Assembly (NCBI GenBank): GCA_024349245.1
Contig: JALDNG010000536.1
Span: 62,001 to 126,000, forward strand
Origin: Neodontobutis hainanensis
Lineage: Eukaryota > Chordata > Actinopteri > Gobiiformes > Odontobutidae
Reading direction: 5' to 3'
Length of the DNA stretch: 64,000 nucleotides
The notes under the pieces are model-generated. The model had not been told where the DNA came from. It made no database searches and saw nothing but the letters and a program-made list of their open reading frames with translations. This document shows positions 39,932 through 52,100 of this stretch, in pieces; positions within the stretch are counted from its first letter, which is position 1; each line of letters opens with the position of its first letter. The position numbers were made by a program, and so were the translations under genes.

Positions 39932-40616
39932 CTATAATAGTTTTTTAACAACTTTCCCATCCTCATCATATGAGTTTGTTAGGGTTTTGGGTGAAATTTT
40001 CATTTTTGACGCTTTCCAAGTCCCCTCGATTGTGTTGGTATGAGCATCACTGCTTGGATCGATAAAATATAACAAATTATTCGCAGTTCGGTGCAAATAT
40101 GATTGATTTAGGTTTGTGTAGCTCATAAATCAGTCTTTTATAATTTTGGATCCAGGTAGAATTTAATTTGAAATAATCTGAATCGATGTCTCCCCCGTTC
40201 TATCTTCAACCTCAAGTTGAAAAACTTTTCTTTCTGTGGTTCTCTCCTCCAAGAATCCAAGCCCCCAAAACAGGACGGCCTCTGTGGTATTTATTTTATT
40301 CAATTTTGACTCGTTGATTTAGAGGGTAATACCTGACCGTCTATTTGAGCATTCACAAGATCTAAGGTGGTCCCAACCATCCATGGCAAATACTTAATTT
40401 GTCAAGTTATTCTTTTTGAAATTAAACCATTAATTGTACAGTCGATTACGCTTAACTCTCGCAAGCCAAAAATAAGATAGATTTTGTGATTCATTATTGA
40501 TACCATCGCTTGTTATAAAAACGAATCATTTAACATAGACAACTCCTCACAACGGTTTTTCTTGTGCAACGCCATCACCGGTTTCTTGTTATTCTTGAAT
40601 TACTACAATTAGGGCA
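39932..40616 (-). pseudogene. Merlin/ISXO2-like transposase relic (copy 2)
   Basis: Better preserved than copy 1. Reading on the - strand: a zinc-ribbon start (CPNC ... WRCTRKNRC), LRELSV, NAQIDG, then INESKL where the family has IDES (first catalytic Asp changed to Asn), FWGLGFLEE, VEDRTGETSIQII, ILPGSKIIKD (second Asp kept), YFIDPSSDAHTNTIEGTW (catalytic Glu kept) and a lysine-rich tail to TAG at 39932. Several in-frame stops (after TRNR, NDSFL, KRIT, IISN and IIKD) and at least one frameshift make it inactive. No terminal repeats were identified. Confidence 0.88.
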
Positions 40617-41250
40617 GTGATTGGGTAGAATTATAATTTCTTCAAAAAATACAAAATAGTTAATCCTTCAGAAGAAATGAAATTTAATAAGATTTTTAGA
40701 CAAGATCGTTTTAAATGCGAGCGTGCATAGAACAATGGCGATGGGAAAAATGTACCAGAGATCCATTTTTTCTGTCCTTTGCAGCATACTTTTTATTTGA
40801 TCTGATTTTACAAACATGGGGGTATGTAAAGTGTTCTGTGTGATTCAAAGGCGAAGTTTAGTTTTTGTTTTAACCTTATTTTACCACTTATATAAGCCTT
40901 TTTATCCCGAAGGTTCTGCACATCCGAGTATTCAAAGAAATTTCCTTAAGTTATTATGGAAACAAAACATTTCTAGAAAAATCTGACGTGGTTAACTTTA
41001 TTTTTTTTTCTTAAATAATGATATTTTGCGAACGATTATTATATTAATTGATATTTGTAATGATATGCGGCGCTTTGTTATAAATTGATCGAACATTGAA
41101 TTCGTTAAATTTCGATTCCATAAAAACGTGGGAAAATATTTTTCACATTTAAATACTAACTATTTGCAACATTTTCTTCGATTATATTTAAAAACGAAAT
41201 GAGAAGGAAGAGATGCTCTTTTAAGTTTAATTCAAGTCAAATTCCTGAAT
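40617..41250. other. Flank of Merlin relic
   Basis: Contains a codon-rich + strand stretch (about 40735-40984) broken by one TGA. It may belong to the transposon end or be chance. Confidence 0.3.
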
Positions 41251-41530
41251 ATGGAAAATTTAAACCAATATATCCATGTAAATACATCTGGTCCGTATAC
41301 AAATAATTCCCATCATCTTGGTTCACAAATGGAAACAAGAAAGTAAAATAATAGTCACAGAAATATGTATGCAAATATCTATCTAGTATTCATGATGAAG
41401 TATTATCCACGTATATTAGAGCACTTGAAACGTTTTCCCACCGATATTAGAAAAGTAAAATAATTAAGTTAAAATTATCAAGGAGATTTACTTTATGTTG
41501 ATTTTGAATAATAACACGCTTAAATTATGA
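41251..41530 (+). CDS. Possible three-exon gene, unrecognised
   Basis: Exons 41251-41342, 41361-41454 and 41483-41530 join in frame across introns of 18 and 28 nt to give 77 aa (starts MENLNQYIHVNTSGPY; later LEHLKRFPTDIRKE). The 18-nt intron would be the shortest in the window. No family is recognised. Support is frame coherence only. Confidence 0.25.
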
Positions 41531-41937
41531 AAGATAATCGATTTTCAAGACAAGAAAACATGAAATATCTATTTTAAGCAAATAACAAAGAATGTGCACA
41601 AAAATTATTTATAGTTTTCGTTTATAAATTTGTGATATTCAGAAAACATAAAATAAGTTTTAATAACGGAATAAAAAACTAACGAGATATGGCAAGTTGG
41701 TCTTATATGGCTTAAAATGTTTTAAATTAATCATACTCAAATTTTAGAGTACGTTCTAATTTTTAAAGATCATAACCAACCACATGAATTGTACCGATCA
41801 AGGTTCCTGAAGGGCATCCTAGATACATATAACATGTCAAAAATTTGAATTCTTTTATAATGCTTAAGTGCAAAAGATAGTGAGTTAAAAATGTAAAACA
41901 GAAACATTTTATAAATGAGAAGAACAAACTTATAAAA

Positions 41938-42150
41938 GTGTTAAAGAATGCCAATTTGATCCCATTTTTTGTTTATATTACTTCTGTCGGACAGTTTAGC
42001 TTACTAAGTTCCGGTGCTCATGGGTTTATTCCCTTCTGTGCTATTCTCATAGTGTATACACTATGTGTAGGAGCAGTGTTGAACTTTTACCCACGTCAAA
42101 GCTCACCCTCTCCTCGACAACTTGGACAACAATTAACTTGCCAGTATTAG
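41938..42150 (+). CDS. Possible exon with a membrane segment
   Basis: A 70-codon open stretch with a strongly hydrophobic run (FIPFCAILIVYTLCVGAVL) followed by a Pro/Ser/Gln-rich tail (RQSSPSPRQLGQQ). It reads like the end of a membrane protein. No ATG start lies nearby in frame, so upstream exons would be needed. Identity unknown. Confidence 0.25.
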   Translation: MLKNANLIPFFVYITSVGQFSLLSSGAHGFIPFCAILIVYTLCVGAVLNFYPRQSSPSPRQLGQQLTCQY

Positions 42151-42995
42151 TTAGATGAGAAGGAATTAAATTCCAGAAGTATCAAACTTTTACAGGTGAG
42201 ATTTTTATTTATAACACTATTAAGTTGGTATGAAACAGGATGATATTGACCGCATAAAATGACAAATTTCAAAAATTTCTCCAATCTACAGTTAATTTTT
42301 CTGAAATCATTTTTTAATGCAGAGGTTAGCTGGAATGAAAAATTATATTCATCGTTATACCAACAAAAATGTATTGAGTTGAATAATCGTAGATTTGACA
42401 AAAATGTGAAATATATGTTGGATAACGACAATTAGAAAAATTAAATAATTTTTCGAGTTTATTAATTATTAAATGAAAACATCATTAGGTGGCCATTCTT
42501 CAGACTTTTGAATTTTATATAAACCTGAAACGAAATTTTGCTTCTATTTACCTTTATTCTTAAAATTTGAATCATCTAATGTATATGAATGAAAAGTACC
42601 TAATTTGCTTTGATGGGAACCAGTATCATGTGATGCTTAGCATAATCAACAACAGAACATACCCAAAATTTGATGAGGCGATTTTTGATGAATATACTAA
42701 GATATGAATAAATCCAATACCTTTTTAAATTTTACTCTGAATGTCTTGAAAAGTAATAAAAACACAAGTTATAATTAAAAATATGACGCCTATCAAGAAT
42801 AATAAGCCAATAGTTCTTTAAATATGGATCAACTGTGAATAGTTTTGAATATATGACAGTACCTGTGTCCTTTGTTATTGTCTGGTTTTGGATTTGACCC
42901 ATCTTGCTGATATTAGAACATGAAAACTATACCTCATCACTTGAGGATGTGTTATAAGATGTCGGCCGTCTGATTTTTGAAAATTTTGATTCTGA
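42151..42995. other. Intergenic or 3' part of the EGF gene
   Basis: On the - strand a codon-rich stretch near 42860-42975 (with SYNTSSSDE and, after a possible 26-nt intron, KPDNNKGH) could be an alternative C-terminal tail of the EGF gene. Otherwise AT-rich. Confidence 0.3.
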
Positions 42996-44191
42996 TCATT
43001 CAGACAATTCAGATAACAATGTTACTTGAACCCCGCTTTCATCTTTTGTCTGATTCTAAATTATGAAAAATAGAATTTCACTTCACTTCTAACAGCTGAA
43101 TGTATTGTCATATTTTTTGACATCTCGCAATATTTTCCGTAAGAATCATTGTCACAGTTGCATTTTCTTTCACTTCCTTCCATTGTGCAGTTAGCTAAAA
43201 ATTAAACCTTTAAATTACCATTGTTTTGACAAAGATTAAAATTTGAACATACTTTACTTTTACAATTATCACCACCCCAACCCGGTCTGCATTCAATACA
43301 TTCGTTATCATTTATGCATTTCCTGGGCATACAGTTTGCGCATCTACTTCGATACTCACATAATTGACCAAAGAACCCAGGTTTACACTTACAAAAGGCT
43401 TGATTCTTTTCTTAAGAGATATTATAAAAACTGAGGAGATATTCATTGCTGGAGAGCCTCCGTTGTGACACACTTCCTCATCGCCGAAACTATAACCGCT
43501 TTTATTCACAGGAAGCTCATTAAGGAGTATTCCATAGCCTTTACACATCGTTTGTATGGATTCATTCACAGAATCTTCGCATTCGATTCTGAGTTGTCAA
43601 ACATGATAACCTCACATATTCGACGATTTCAAATTTATCGTTACTCGTTTGTCGAGTGTAAAATTGTTTGTTAAAAAATATTGAATTATCAAGAGTAAAT
43701 TGCTTGTTACTTCCATTCATTTTATATTTGAATAAAATTTTGATGTTAAAATTTGCTAAATACTAATGATTACGTTTGACAACATAACTTTATGATCAAA
43801 GTTTGAAATGACATAAACCAATGGTAAAATTTACCACTTTTGAGTATATTAAACTTCCCATCTTGTTTTATAATCTTTTGATCTTTTGGCGTGATCGATG
43901 GAGAGATATTAACTTCAGATATAGTCCTCAATTTAGGTTGATCTCAAACTCGGAATTATTTTCTTTAACTCTAAACAGAGCATGAATGGTTAATAAAACA
44001 TAGGTTTTCCGTGGATGGTCATATAACCTCAATGCTTTCACATATATTTACATGATTCTTATGCCAATCAGAATTTTGAATAAAAATGAGTATAAATACA
44101 CTTTATCATTCAATAAAACGTGTGGTAGGTTATCAATTCTCAGCACATTATCCGATACCGAGGTGTTTTTAATGACGATTTCTAACTTATC
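42996..44191 (-). CDS. Multi-EGF-domain extracellular protein (5' incomplete)
   Basis: Exons, high to low: 44052-44191, 43950-44027, 43784-43926, 43611-43755, 43432-43588, 43219-43405, 43082-43194 and 42996-43055; introns of 24, 23, 28, 22, 26, 24 and 26 nt. The cysteine-rich part is clear: VCHNGG...FCKCKPGFFGQLC, then CANCMPRKC...CIECRPGWGGDNC, then LCQNNANC...KCNCDNDSYGKYC, that is two or three EGF modules with the canonical C-x-C-x-G-x-C endings. Introns split the modules exactly where the pattern requires. The upstream 200 residues look like beta-rich extracellular sequence with no domain I can name. No transmembrane segment is seen in the chosen C-terminus. EGF repeats are typical of animal adhesion or signalling proteins. 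The 5' exons are less certain than the EGF part. Confidence 0.7.
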
Positions 44192-45078
44192 CTGATTTTA
44201 TCAAAATAAGATCAAATATGAACATATTAACATAATTTTAAATGTGAAAAGTTGTTCACAGATATACTTATATTTCTGTCTCTCTTCGTTGAATGTTAAT
44301 TTAAATATAGTTTGTTTATTACAAAATTTTAAAAATGGATGACGTAACAGTGATAAGTGGAATGCTTTTTATTGATGAACTTGTGAGTTTCAATTTATTA
44401 AAAATACAAGTCTCATTTTTTATCACGGAATATTATGTAAAAGCGAATATTTTGCTTCATTTATTAATTTCTTAACAAGTTATCTTTGCAGAATAAAAAA
44501 TACGTTTTATATAATACAAAATGTTGAAATAAACTAAAATCTGGTCTGTCGTTCTAATCAATAAAAATTCATGCTTGTTTTGTTATATCTTGAAAAAATA
44601 TTGCACAACCTCTTTTTTATAGGTTCTCATTCAAGAATAAAAAATAAAAAATTTTAGAATAAATTTAATTAAGTGAGAAAAATAATTTCTCTTGATGAAC
44701 GGTATTTTAAACATTAAAATTACAGTCGAATGATTTAAAGAACTTTTTTCTAATCAAGGATTTAATCATTCAATCACGACTAGAAGCGTTTTTATAACGA
44801 TATGGTTATGATCTGTGCGGTAAAAAATATTTTTTTTGAAATATTCTCATAGGTAAAAAACCTCAAAGTATGGATTAAACAGAATATGCGTAACGTTATG
44901 TTCTCCGTTGTCGTTTTAAAATAGTCAAGATTCCACCAGATTGTTTCGTATTCACTGTCCCCAAGATGAATTGATAGCTTAGGGGAACTTTGAACACAAA
45001 ACTTATTTTAAAATCATACCTATTTTCTTCAAGAGGAATGACGTCCTCTAAACTAGCTTGAAAATATTTCTGAAATTT
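44192..45078 (-). CDS. Probable further 5' exons of the EGF protein
   Basis: A stretch with clear protein character on the - strand at about 44892-45045 (LEDVIPLEENRYDF, VFKVPLSYQFILGTVN) follows a good acceptor (TTTCAG near 45065). A second short stretch lies at about 44324-44390. Both are in the right orientation and order to be upstream exons of the EGF gene, but I could not fix the junctions. They may instead be a separate gene. Confidence 0.4.
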
Positions 45079-47625
45079 TTATAAAAATACCAAATATACA
45101 AAATCATAACAATTTTATTGTTTCAAAAGATAAAAAATTTTATGATTTAACAAAATTAAAATTGATTTATTTTCATGTTGCGCCAATGGAAAAATTTGAT
45201 TGTGAATTTTACATCAGAGTTTATTTCAATTTCTGAAATTATTTCATGAGAATTAAAAAAATTATTTTAAAGTGACAAATCTAATAATTTTGTCAGCATG
45301 TGCGATGGTTATTTTATTTAATTGCATGCATTAACGAAATTAAACAAATCAGAAAAAGAAAAAAGTTTAAATCCTATTTTAAAATCATTATTGAGGTATT
45401 ATTAAAAGAATAGAGCTCTTTTGTATTTTTTTATTTTTAAATTATTATTTATAATGATATATCACCAAGCATAATTATGAAATAAATTTTTTTGTTTTAT
45501 GTTTCAAAAAACCCCTATTTTAAAATATCATTTCCACTTTATATTAAATAGAATAAATTGTATTCTTCAAAGGTAAAAATTGTGATGTTTTGTCACAATC
45601 TGTCAATTGTAATTGACTGAAATTACCAATTAGACCTTAATCACTCATAAAATTCTAAAATATAAGATCTCAATACACCGAATAGAATAAATTTATGGCA
45701 AGTTAAAATTTTTGTCTGAAATGTTTATTTTATTATTCTCAGATAGTGGAAAGAGAATTGTATGTTGAGACACTGATTTAACGTAATTTTACCTTACAAA
45801 ATTAAAAAAAATTAGAGTTGGCCTTTGACGCAATTTAAAGAAGACTAAACACGCAAAATTTGTCAAAAGAATAAAATTGCTTTGTTTGAGTGTAAAAAAG
45901 AGTCATTCAAGATTATAACAAATTATGAGGGATTTTTTACCAATGTTAAATTAAACATTTCGAATTTTTTATCGTTGAGTCAAAAACGTTTAATGAATTT
46001 TTCAGTTTATAGAATATATACTTTTCAAACTGGAATAAATTACATACAAAAATAGGGATAGACGAGAATGATTAATAATATAGCAGAGTAATATATATTT
46101 ATTCTCTCTAAAAATAATTAATCTACGATTTTGAGATTTTAGTTGAAAAATAACTTTTCTCACAGATGGAATATATGTTTTGATTCTGGGCTTCGACGTG
46201 AACATACCGTTATAAAACATGAATTTTGATTAAAAGTTTCATATAATTAAATTTTAAAATATATGATGATATATTTGGTCAATTAAAGGTTAGTTTGTTA
46301 AAAAATTTTTATCGGAAAGAATATTTTATCACTCAATCTAATTCAAAAATTCGAAGAAATTATTTTTCATGTTAAAATTATTTAAGTTATATTTTAGATA
46401 ATAAAAAAATAAATAAAAATGATACCAATTCTAAGGCATAATTCGAGTTCACCGTGAATTCAAACGCAAATATGATCGAAAAATACATTGAAATTCAAAG
46501 TTGTATGTAATGATCCAAATTTGAGGAAATCTAATCCTTAGTACCCATGATCGGTTACAGCTTATCAGATAATAGCTTATAATTTCCAAATAAAAATTTA
46601 AATTTCAAGGATTCTTAAAAGTAAGGATTTAAAATTAATTATGACAATAAAATAGTTTTGGGTTTAGTGTATAGAAAACAGGATATCCATTAATTGGTAA
46701 TACCAGTATATAGTTGAATATATTTAATAAGTATGAAGGGCTCATCGGATAAATAAATTCAAAATAATTCTGTATCCATCCAATTTTAAATTTATATAAA
46801 GAATTCAAAGGAATTTTGTTTATAATTAACTCAATTTATTACCTGTCGTCGAATAATTAGGCCGTGCAATTTTAAATTTCTCTTGAACTTCTAAAATTTC
46901 AAGAAAAGCTCATCTTAAAAACTTTGTTAGCATGATGGAATTTATGTTTAATTAATAAGAGTCAAAGTGAATGTAAAACCCATTATTACAGGTGAATTTT
47001 AAAGAAAAGTAATGATTAGTTTTTAGAATTAACGTTGATTTTACCTCAATTTTTATGTAAGTTGAAAAACAGAAAAAATATGTTGTATGAAACGCGGATT
47101 TAAAGTTTATTGAAGACAATTCTAAATCTTGATAATTAATGAATTTTTCAATAAGAATAAAAATCAGGAATTAATTATTTTTTCGGAAGATGAAATATTA
47201 TTTGAGAATTAACTGCAATTTGATGTATGATGACTGTAAATAGTTAAAGAATAATTACCAATGTTCATTCAATTTAGCGCAAATTATTGACTAGTTTTCC
47301 TTCGACTTATGAAATATATGATCGAAAATTTTCCAAAAAATCTAAATTGATACGATTATGATGATTTAAATATGAGAAATTATTTGAAGTTAAACATTAT
47401 TTCTTCAAAATACTTTTGTAATTTATGTTATGGTCTTAAAAAATTAAACTGTTCAATAAAATTTTGAATTTAATGTATGATGAAAAGCAATAAAGGTTAA
47501 AGATGATATAACCAGCAAATGAGATATCCTATTGAGAATCTGGGATTATTATTCGTCGACTAGTAATAGTATTTTATTTATAAAAGTGACTGAATGTATT
47601 TTCTAACATTTGCCAATTTTAAATA
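45079..47625. other. Intergenic, no gene supported
   Basis: Very AT-rich, about 2.5 kb, with no recognisable feature. Confidence 0.45.
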
Positions 47626-47815
47626 TTTCAGAGTAAGCCAATGCCACATATCTACTGTTGTCTTAATGCACCGAGGTGAGAACGAGAGCCACAGGACCCG
47701 CTAATTTATGATTTCAATTGAAAAGGGTCTCGAAAGAGAGTAAAAAGCTGAATGAACTTTCCTCTTGAGCAGAGTTTTATTGGAGATCGAAGAGTCAATT
47801 ATAACATCGTTCCAA
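47626..47815 (+). repeat. Structured dispersed repeat, copy A
   Basis: GC-richer than its surroundings. Three hairpins in the order seen in the other copies: GTG/CAC at 47676-47692 with GAGAGCC in the loop; GACCC (47695) with GGGTC (47725); TTGGA (47780) with TCCAA (47811), whose loop holds CAATTATAAC. It shares GCTAATT and CGAAAG with copy D. Confidence 0.55.
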
Positions 47816-48580
47816 ATAAACCCTAATTAGTTTGGCTCCTCCTTTCTCTTTAAAAAGTTGACAATTTTAAATTAATTATGGACAATATGAGATGAAAAAT
47901 ACCCCTCATATTAATGAACTTCGAATTAAAGGAAATTTCTTAGATATACCAAAATATTTCATTTGAGTTTTGTTAAAATTATCAAATACGTCCGGTATGT
48001 ATATGAAACTTATATTAACTCTTATGAAAATTCTGTTATAAATTTATTTTTCAACTGTAATATTCTTGGATGTCAAAATATGATTTTTGCCTTATGTAAT
48101 TAATTAAAATCGGTTTTATAAATTTGAGACTTGGATTATTTAGATTATTAACATAGTACTTTAAAATCTTTAAGCCTTTACATATTTTCAAAATTTATAT
48201 TTACTGAGAAGTTTATTGGGAGCGTGAAATGGCAAAAAATCAACTGTTATATTTATCAAAATTAAATTTCATTTATTATATTTTATTTAAACTAAGAATA
48301 TTTATTGACACCCACTTCAACTTTGATGCTTAATTACTATAAGATGGTTCTAATTTTAAAAATAAGGCTAATTTCATTTACAATAATACTATCAGAAAAA
48401 TCTTACAAAATATAAATGCGAACCTAAAGAGTGAGTAAAAGTCAAAATTAAGCCTTTTTTAAAATGTTTGAAAAAATACAAAAAAATAATATGAATATTA
48501 GCCAGAAAATACCAAATTATGAAGAAGTAAAATTCATTTCTTGAATCATTACAAATGGATTTATTCTTAAACTGAGAAGA
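47816..48580. other. Intergenic
   Basis: AT-rich, nothing recognised. Confidence 0.4.
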
Positions 48581-48808
48581 ATGGCTGAAAGATTATTCGA
48601 AGTTCCTTATGTTCCTCGTGTAACAAATATACATTTTACGCGTGTCGAATTTCTAACTCGATTAATATTTCAAGAGGCGGGTGCAAATCAGGATATTCTG
48701 GGTGTTTTCTGTTAAATTTATAATTCAAGAACAGAAAAGCGTCTCGACATAAATTTGATCCTCCTATTGTATCTCATTTTATGTAAATTTAAAGATTTAA
48801 CGATGTAA
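48581..48808 (+). CDS. Possible small gene, unrecognised
   Basis: ATG at 48581 opens 40 codons of good protein character (MAERLFEVPYVPR, FLTRLIFQEAGANQDIL). Removing a 33-nt GT...AG intron (48702-48734) continues it (EKRLDINLILLLYLIL) to TAA at 48806-48808, 64 aa in all. An acceptor at 48729 (28-nt intron) leads quickly to a stop instead. The second half is hydrophobic enough for a membrane helix. No family is recognised. Confidence 0.4.
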
Positions 48809-49008
48809 AAGTAAACTTTATTATTTTTCGAATTATTGTATAAAATTGTATCACTTGTTAAATTGTATGAAATAGATAAGATTGTCATATGACAAAATTT
48901 TAATGGAGATAATGATTTAAACCTGCGTTGACATTATAGAAAGGCAGTGGGGGTGTGTGTTCGCCAATAGGTAAGTTCTAATTATTTTTATAGTTCATTG
49001 GTTCACTT

Positions 49009-49185
49009 CAGATAGGTACACATGTTTTAAGTGCTTTCTTGTCTGGTCGTGTGAGAGTCTCACTTCCTGAAAACCTCCACCTGGGTCAGAATACAAGGCT
49101 AGTTATACTTTGTAGTTATCGATTCACTTGTATCTGATACGAAATGAACCCTTACCCTTCAATCTATAAACATACTCGAAGTGAA
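49009..49185 (+). repeat. Structured dispersed repeat, copy B (divergent)
   Basis: GTGAGAGTCTCAC (a perfect 13-nt palindrome) at 49051-49063 matches the first hairpin of the other copies. CTGA (49067) can pair with TCAG (49086). AATCTATAAAC at 49161 lies 107 nt after GAGAGTCT, the same spacing as in the other copies. This is the weakest member. Confidence 0.35.
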
Positions 49186-52100
49186 AATTTAAGTAAAAAT
49201 ACACATTAAAAAAGAATATAAAAAACAGCTTTGATTTATTTCATCAATATGAGTTTATGAAAATAATTTAAAGAAATCCTCTGGTTCAAAACAAAAAGTA
49301 TTATTCTTTGATTTCCATTCGCTAACATGGAATGCTTAATTTAACTTATCTGAATAATTTTGTCCGATTTTATAATATTCTAAGAAAAGTTCGAAAATGG
49401 AAAAATTTAAATTAATAACAACAAAATTAATACGATGACAAATTTTCAACTATTAAATCAAATAACGAGATAGAATGATGGTGAAAAGTTTTGCTGAACA
49501 ATATAATTTAGAATATGTTATAAATTAACCCATTTTAAAATAAATTTCTTTCTCTCAATCTATCATAAATAATTGCGTTAAAAATCAAATCATAAATTTA
49601 ACTCCAAGATTCTTATCTATTTTATAGAGTTATAATATGATTTAAATTTAATCTATTTAATATGCAGATGGGACTCAGAAAATGCGGTTTCTTCTGAATT
49701 AAAAAACCTACGAATCATAATTTTCATCTTATATGTCTCATCAACCTATCAAAGGCTCGTAAGAAAATTTATTTTCGTAAAAACAAGAATTCACTTAATT
49801 ATTTTTTATTCAAATATCAATCGCACTTATTAGAGCATTGCCTATGAAATAATGTAAATAAATGGATCTAAACGTCAAAATAATCTTCAAAAATATAAAA
49901 TTGAAAACCTAAAATTCAAGAACTAATTTCGAATTGATTGAGTATATATGAATGGATTCACAGTTTAGAAAACTCTATTAACTTCATTATGCTCTCCTGG
50001 TATGGAAGCATTATTTCCCTTAAAAACTCAATCTAGGATTACCTGTTTTTCCATAAAATGGAATGAGTTAAAAATAGTTTCAAATAAAAAATCAGTTTAA
50101 ATTTATCACATTACATAAAGTTTATATACACCTATTTTTTTAACTTAAAACTTTTTATCTTTGAAATAAGCACTCCGCAACAAATCTTAACCTAGATAGA
50201 AAATAAGTCGAACCAGCATAAAGTCTGGCTCTATTTTTCATCCAATAGACAACATTTATTTAGAAAAATCAGCGAGTTGAAATTTATCATCCCTCTCAGG
50301 CGTCAAAAGGGTTACTCTCCCACTCTTTTTTCAGAACTTAAGGGTTTTTCGAAAACAAGCCCAAACTACCAAAATCTTGTTGTTTCATAAAATTTTCATT
50401 CGTTAAAATGCTGTTTTGAAAAATTAGTATTAAATGTAAAAATTAATATAAAATTTATGAATTTTGAAATGAAAATATCATTTATTAATTCAAAAGTGTT
50501 GATACATACTCATATTTAAGTAATTGTTCGTGAAGTTAAAATTATCCTATATTTTGGTTTAAGACTTAAACAACCACTGTCTAAATTTTCTCACTATATA
50601 TGTTACCTAATATGAAAAAGTTAAGGATTACCGTTTTAAAATGAAAAACTATTTTCAAGTTTGAATAAAAAATTTGCGAGATTCATGGTTAAATATGGCA
50701 AGATCAAATTTAACTATGAAGATAATTCAATTTCAACCTTACCTTTCTGTTAGTCACTGTTAAAACAATACAGCAAAGTTTTCGAACGTAAATAACTTTG
50801 AATTAAGAACATTGAAGTAAATTTTTGATAAATATGAGCAATAAAGTTTTTTGAGTTAAACATTGAAAATTTCGAATATATGATACTTTTTGAAATAAAG
50901 ACAGATTTAGTCAGTTTTTTACTTGTATGGCTGCAAATGGACTATCAAAAGAATAATTAAGCATGGTCTAACTCTTTTTCTTGATGAAGGATTAAAAAAT
51001 AATTTTGTGATATTTTTATTTATACTTTGATGTCATGAATATTATCAATTAGATGCTTCTTTTGATATTCAACGTCCTAATTTCTGACATAACTTATACT
51101 TAACGTGATTTGAGGCGAAAATTTTCAAAATTTGCGGATTTTTTTAGAAAACCTCTTGAACGGAACGAAAAAGGCGATTTCAGATGAGTTCACACACTTT
51201 TTGGTTTTTTATACATATTATAAAATTAGGTTCATACGATTGACAAATTTTACAATATATTATTTTGCGGAGTTCCAAGATCGATTATAAATTAGGTAAT
51301 TTCTCACACACAACAGATTTTTAATGTTTTTCCATTCAAAAATAATGCTGTGTTTGATATTCCAAGATAAGCATATCATTACCCGAAACTATACTTTAAA
51401 AAAGCATAACTAAGAAGTAAGACAAAAAACTTCATTTTTAAACCAAGAACGAATATGTTATTTAACCTACAGATTTGTAATTTTATCATGTATCACATAA
51501 ATTCAACTATGTTAACACCACAATTGTTTTGCATTCCAACATAGGAGAAGGGAGAACGTGATTTCAAAACAGCTTTCTATAATCTCAAATTCAACACTTA
51601 AAAAATTGTGGAAATGTTATTGTTAAACTGATGAATTTTTCTAAAATGTAAAATTTCACGGAAAATTTTTAAAAATGTTTCTCAGAATGCCATTATGATA
51701 TGCTACACTCGTAATAAACACGTAAAACAGCTATTTTATGTTCTCAAGTAAATTTCGTAAAATATCATTTCAAAAAAGTTCCAATGGTGTTTAAACTTGA
51801 AGATTAAATATGATCAAATTTATATTGAGAAAAACGAAAAATGTGAACTATATGATGGTGAAGTTATTTATAAACTAAATTTTGTTTATATACGTTCCTT
51901 CGTGTCAAACAGTTGTTTAAAATAAAATTTTGAGATAAACATGTTTCAATAGGATGATTTGATTTCTTAATATGTTTTTTTAGAGTTTCATGATATACAA
52001 TCAAAATTGATTAATCCTCTGAACAATTCTCTTTAAGATTGTTCGTATTAGAAAAAGGTATGAAACTATTTATTATATAATAAAAACCGAGAGTTTTCAC

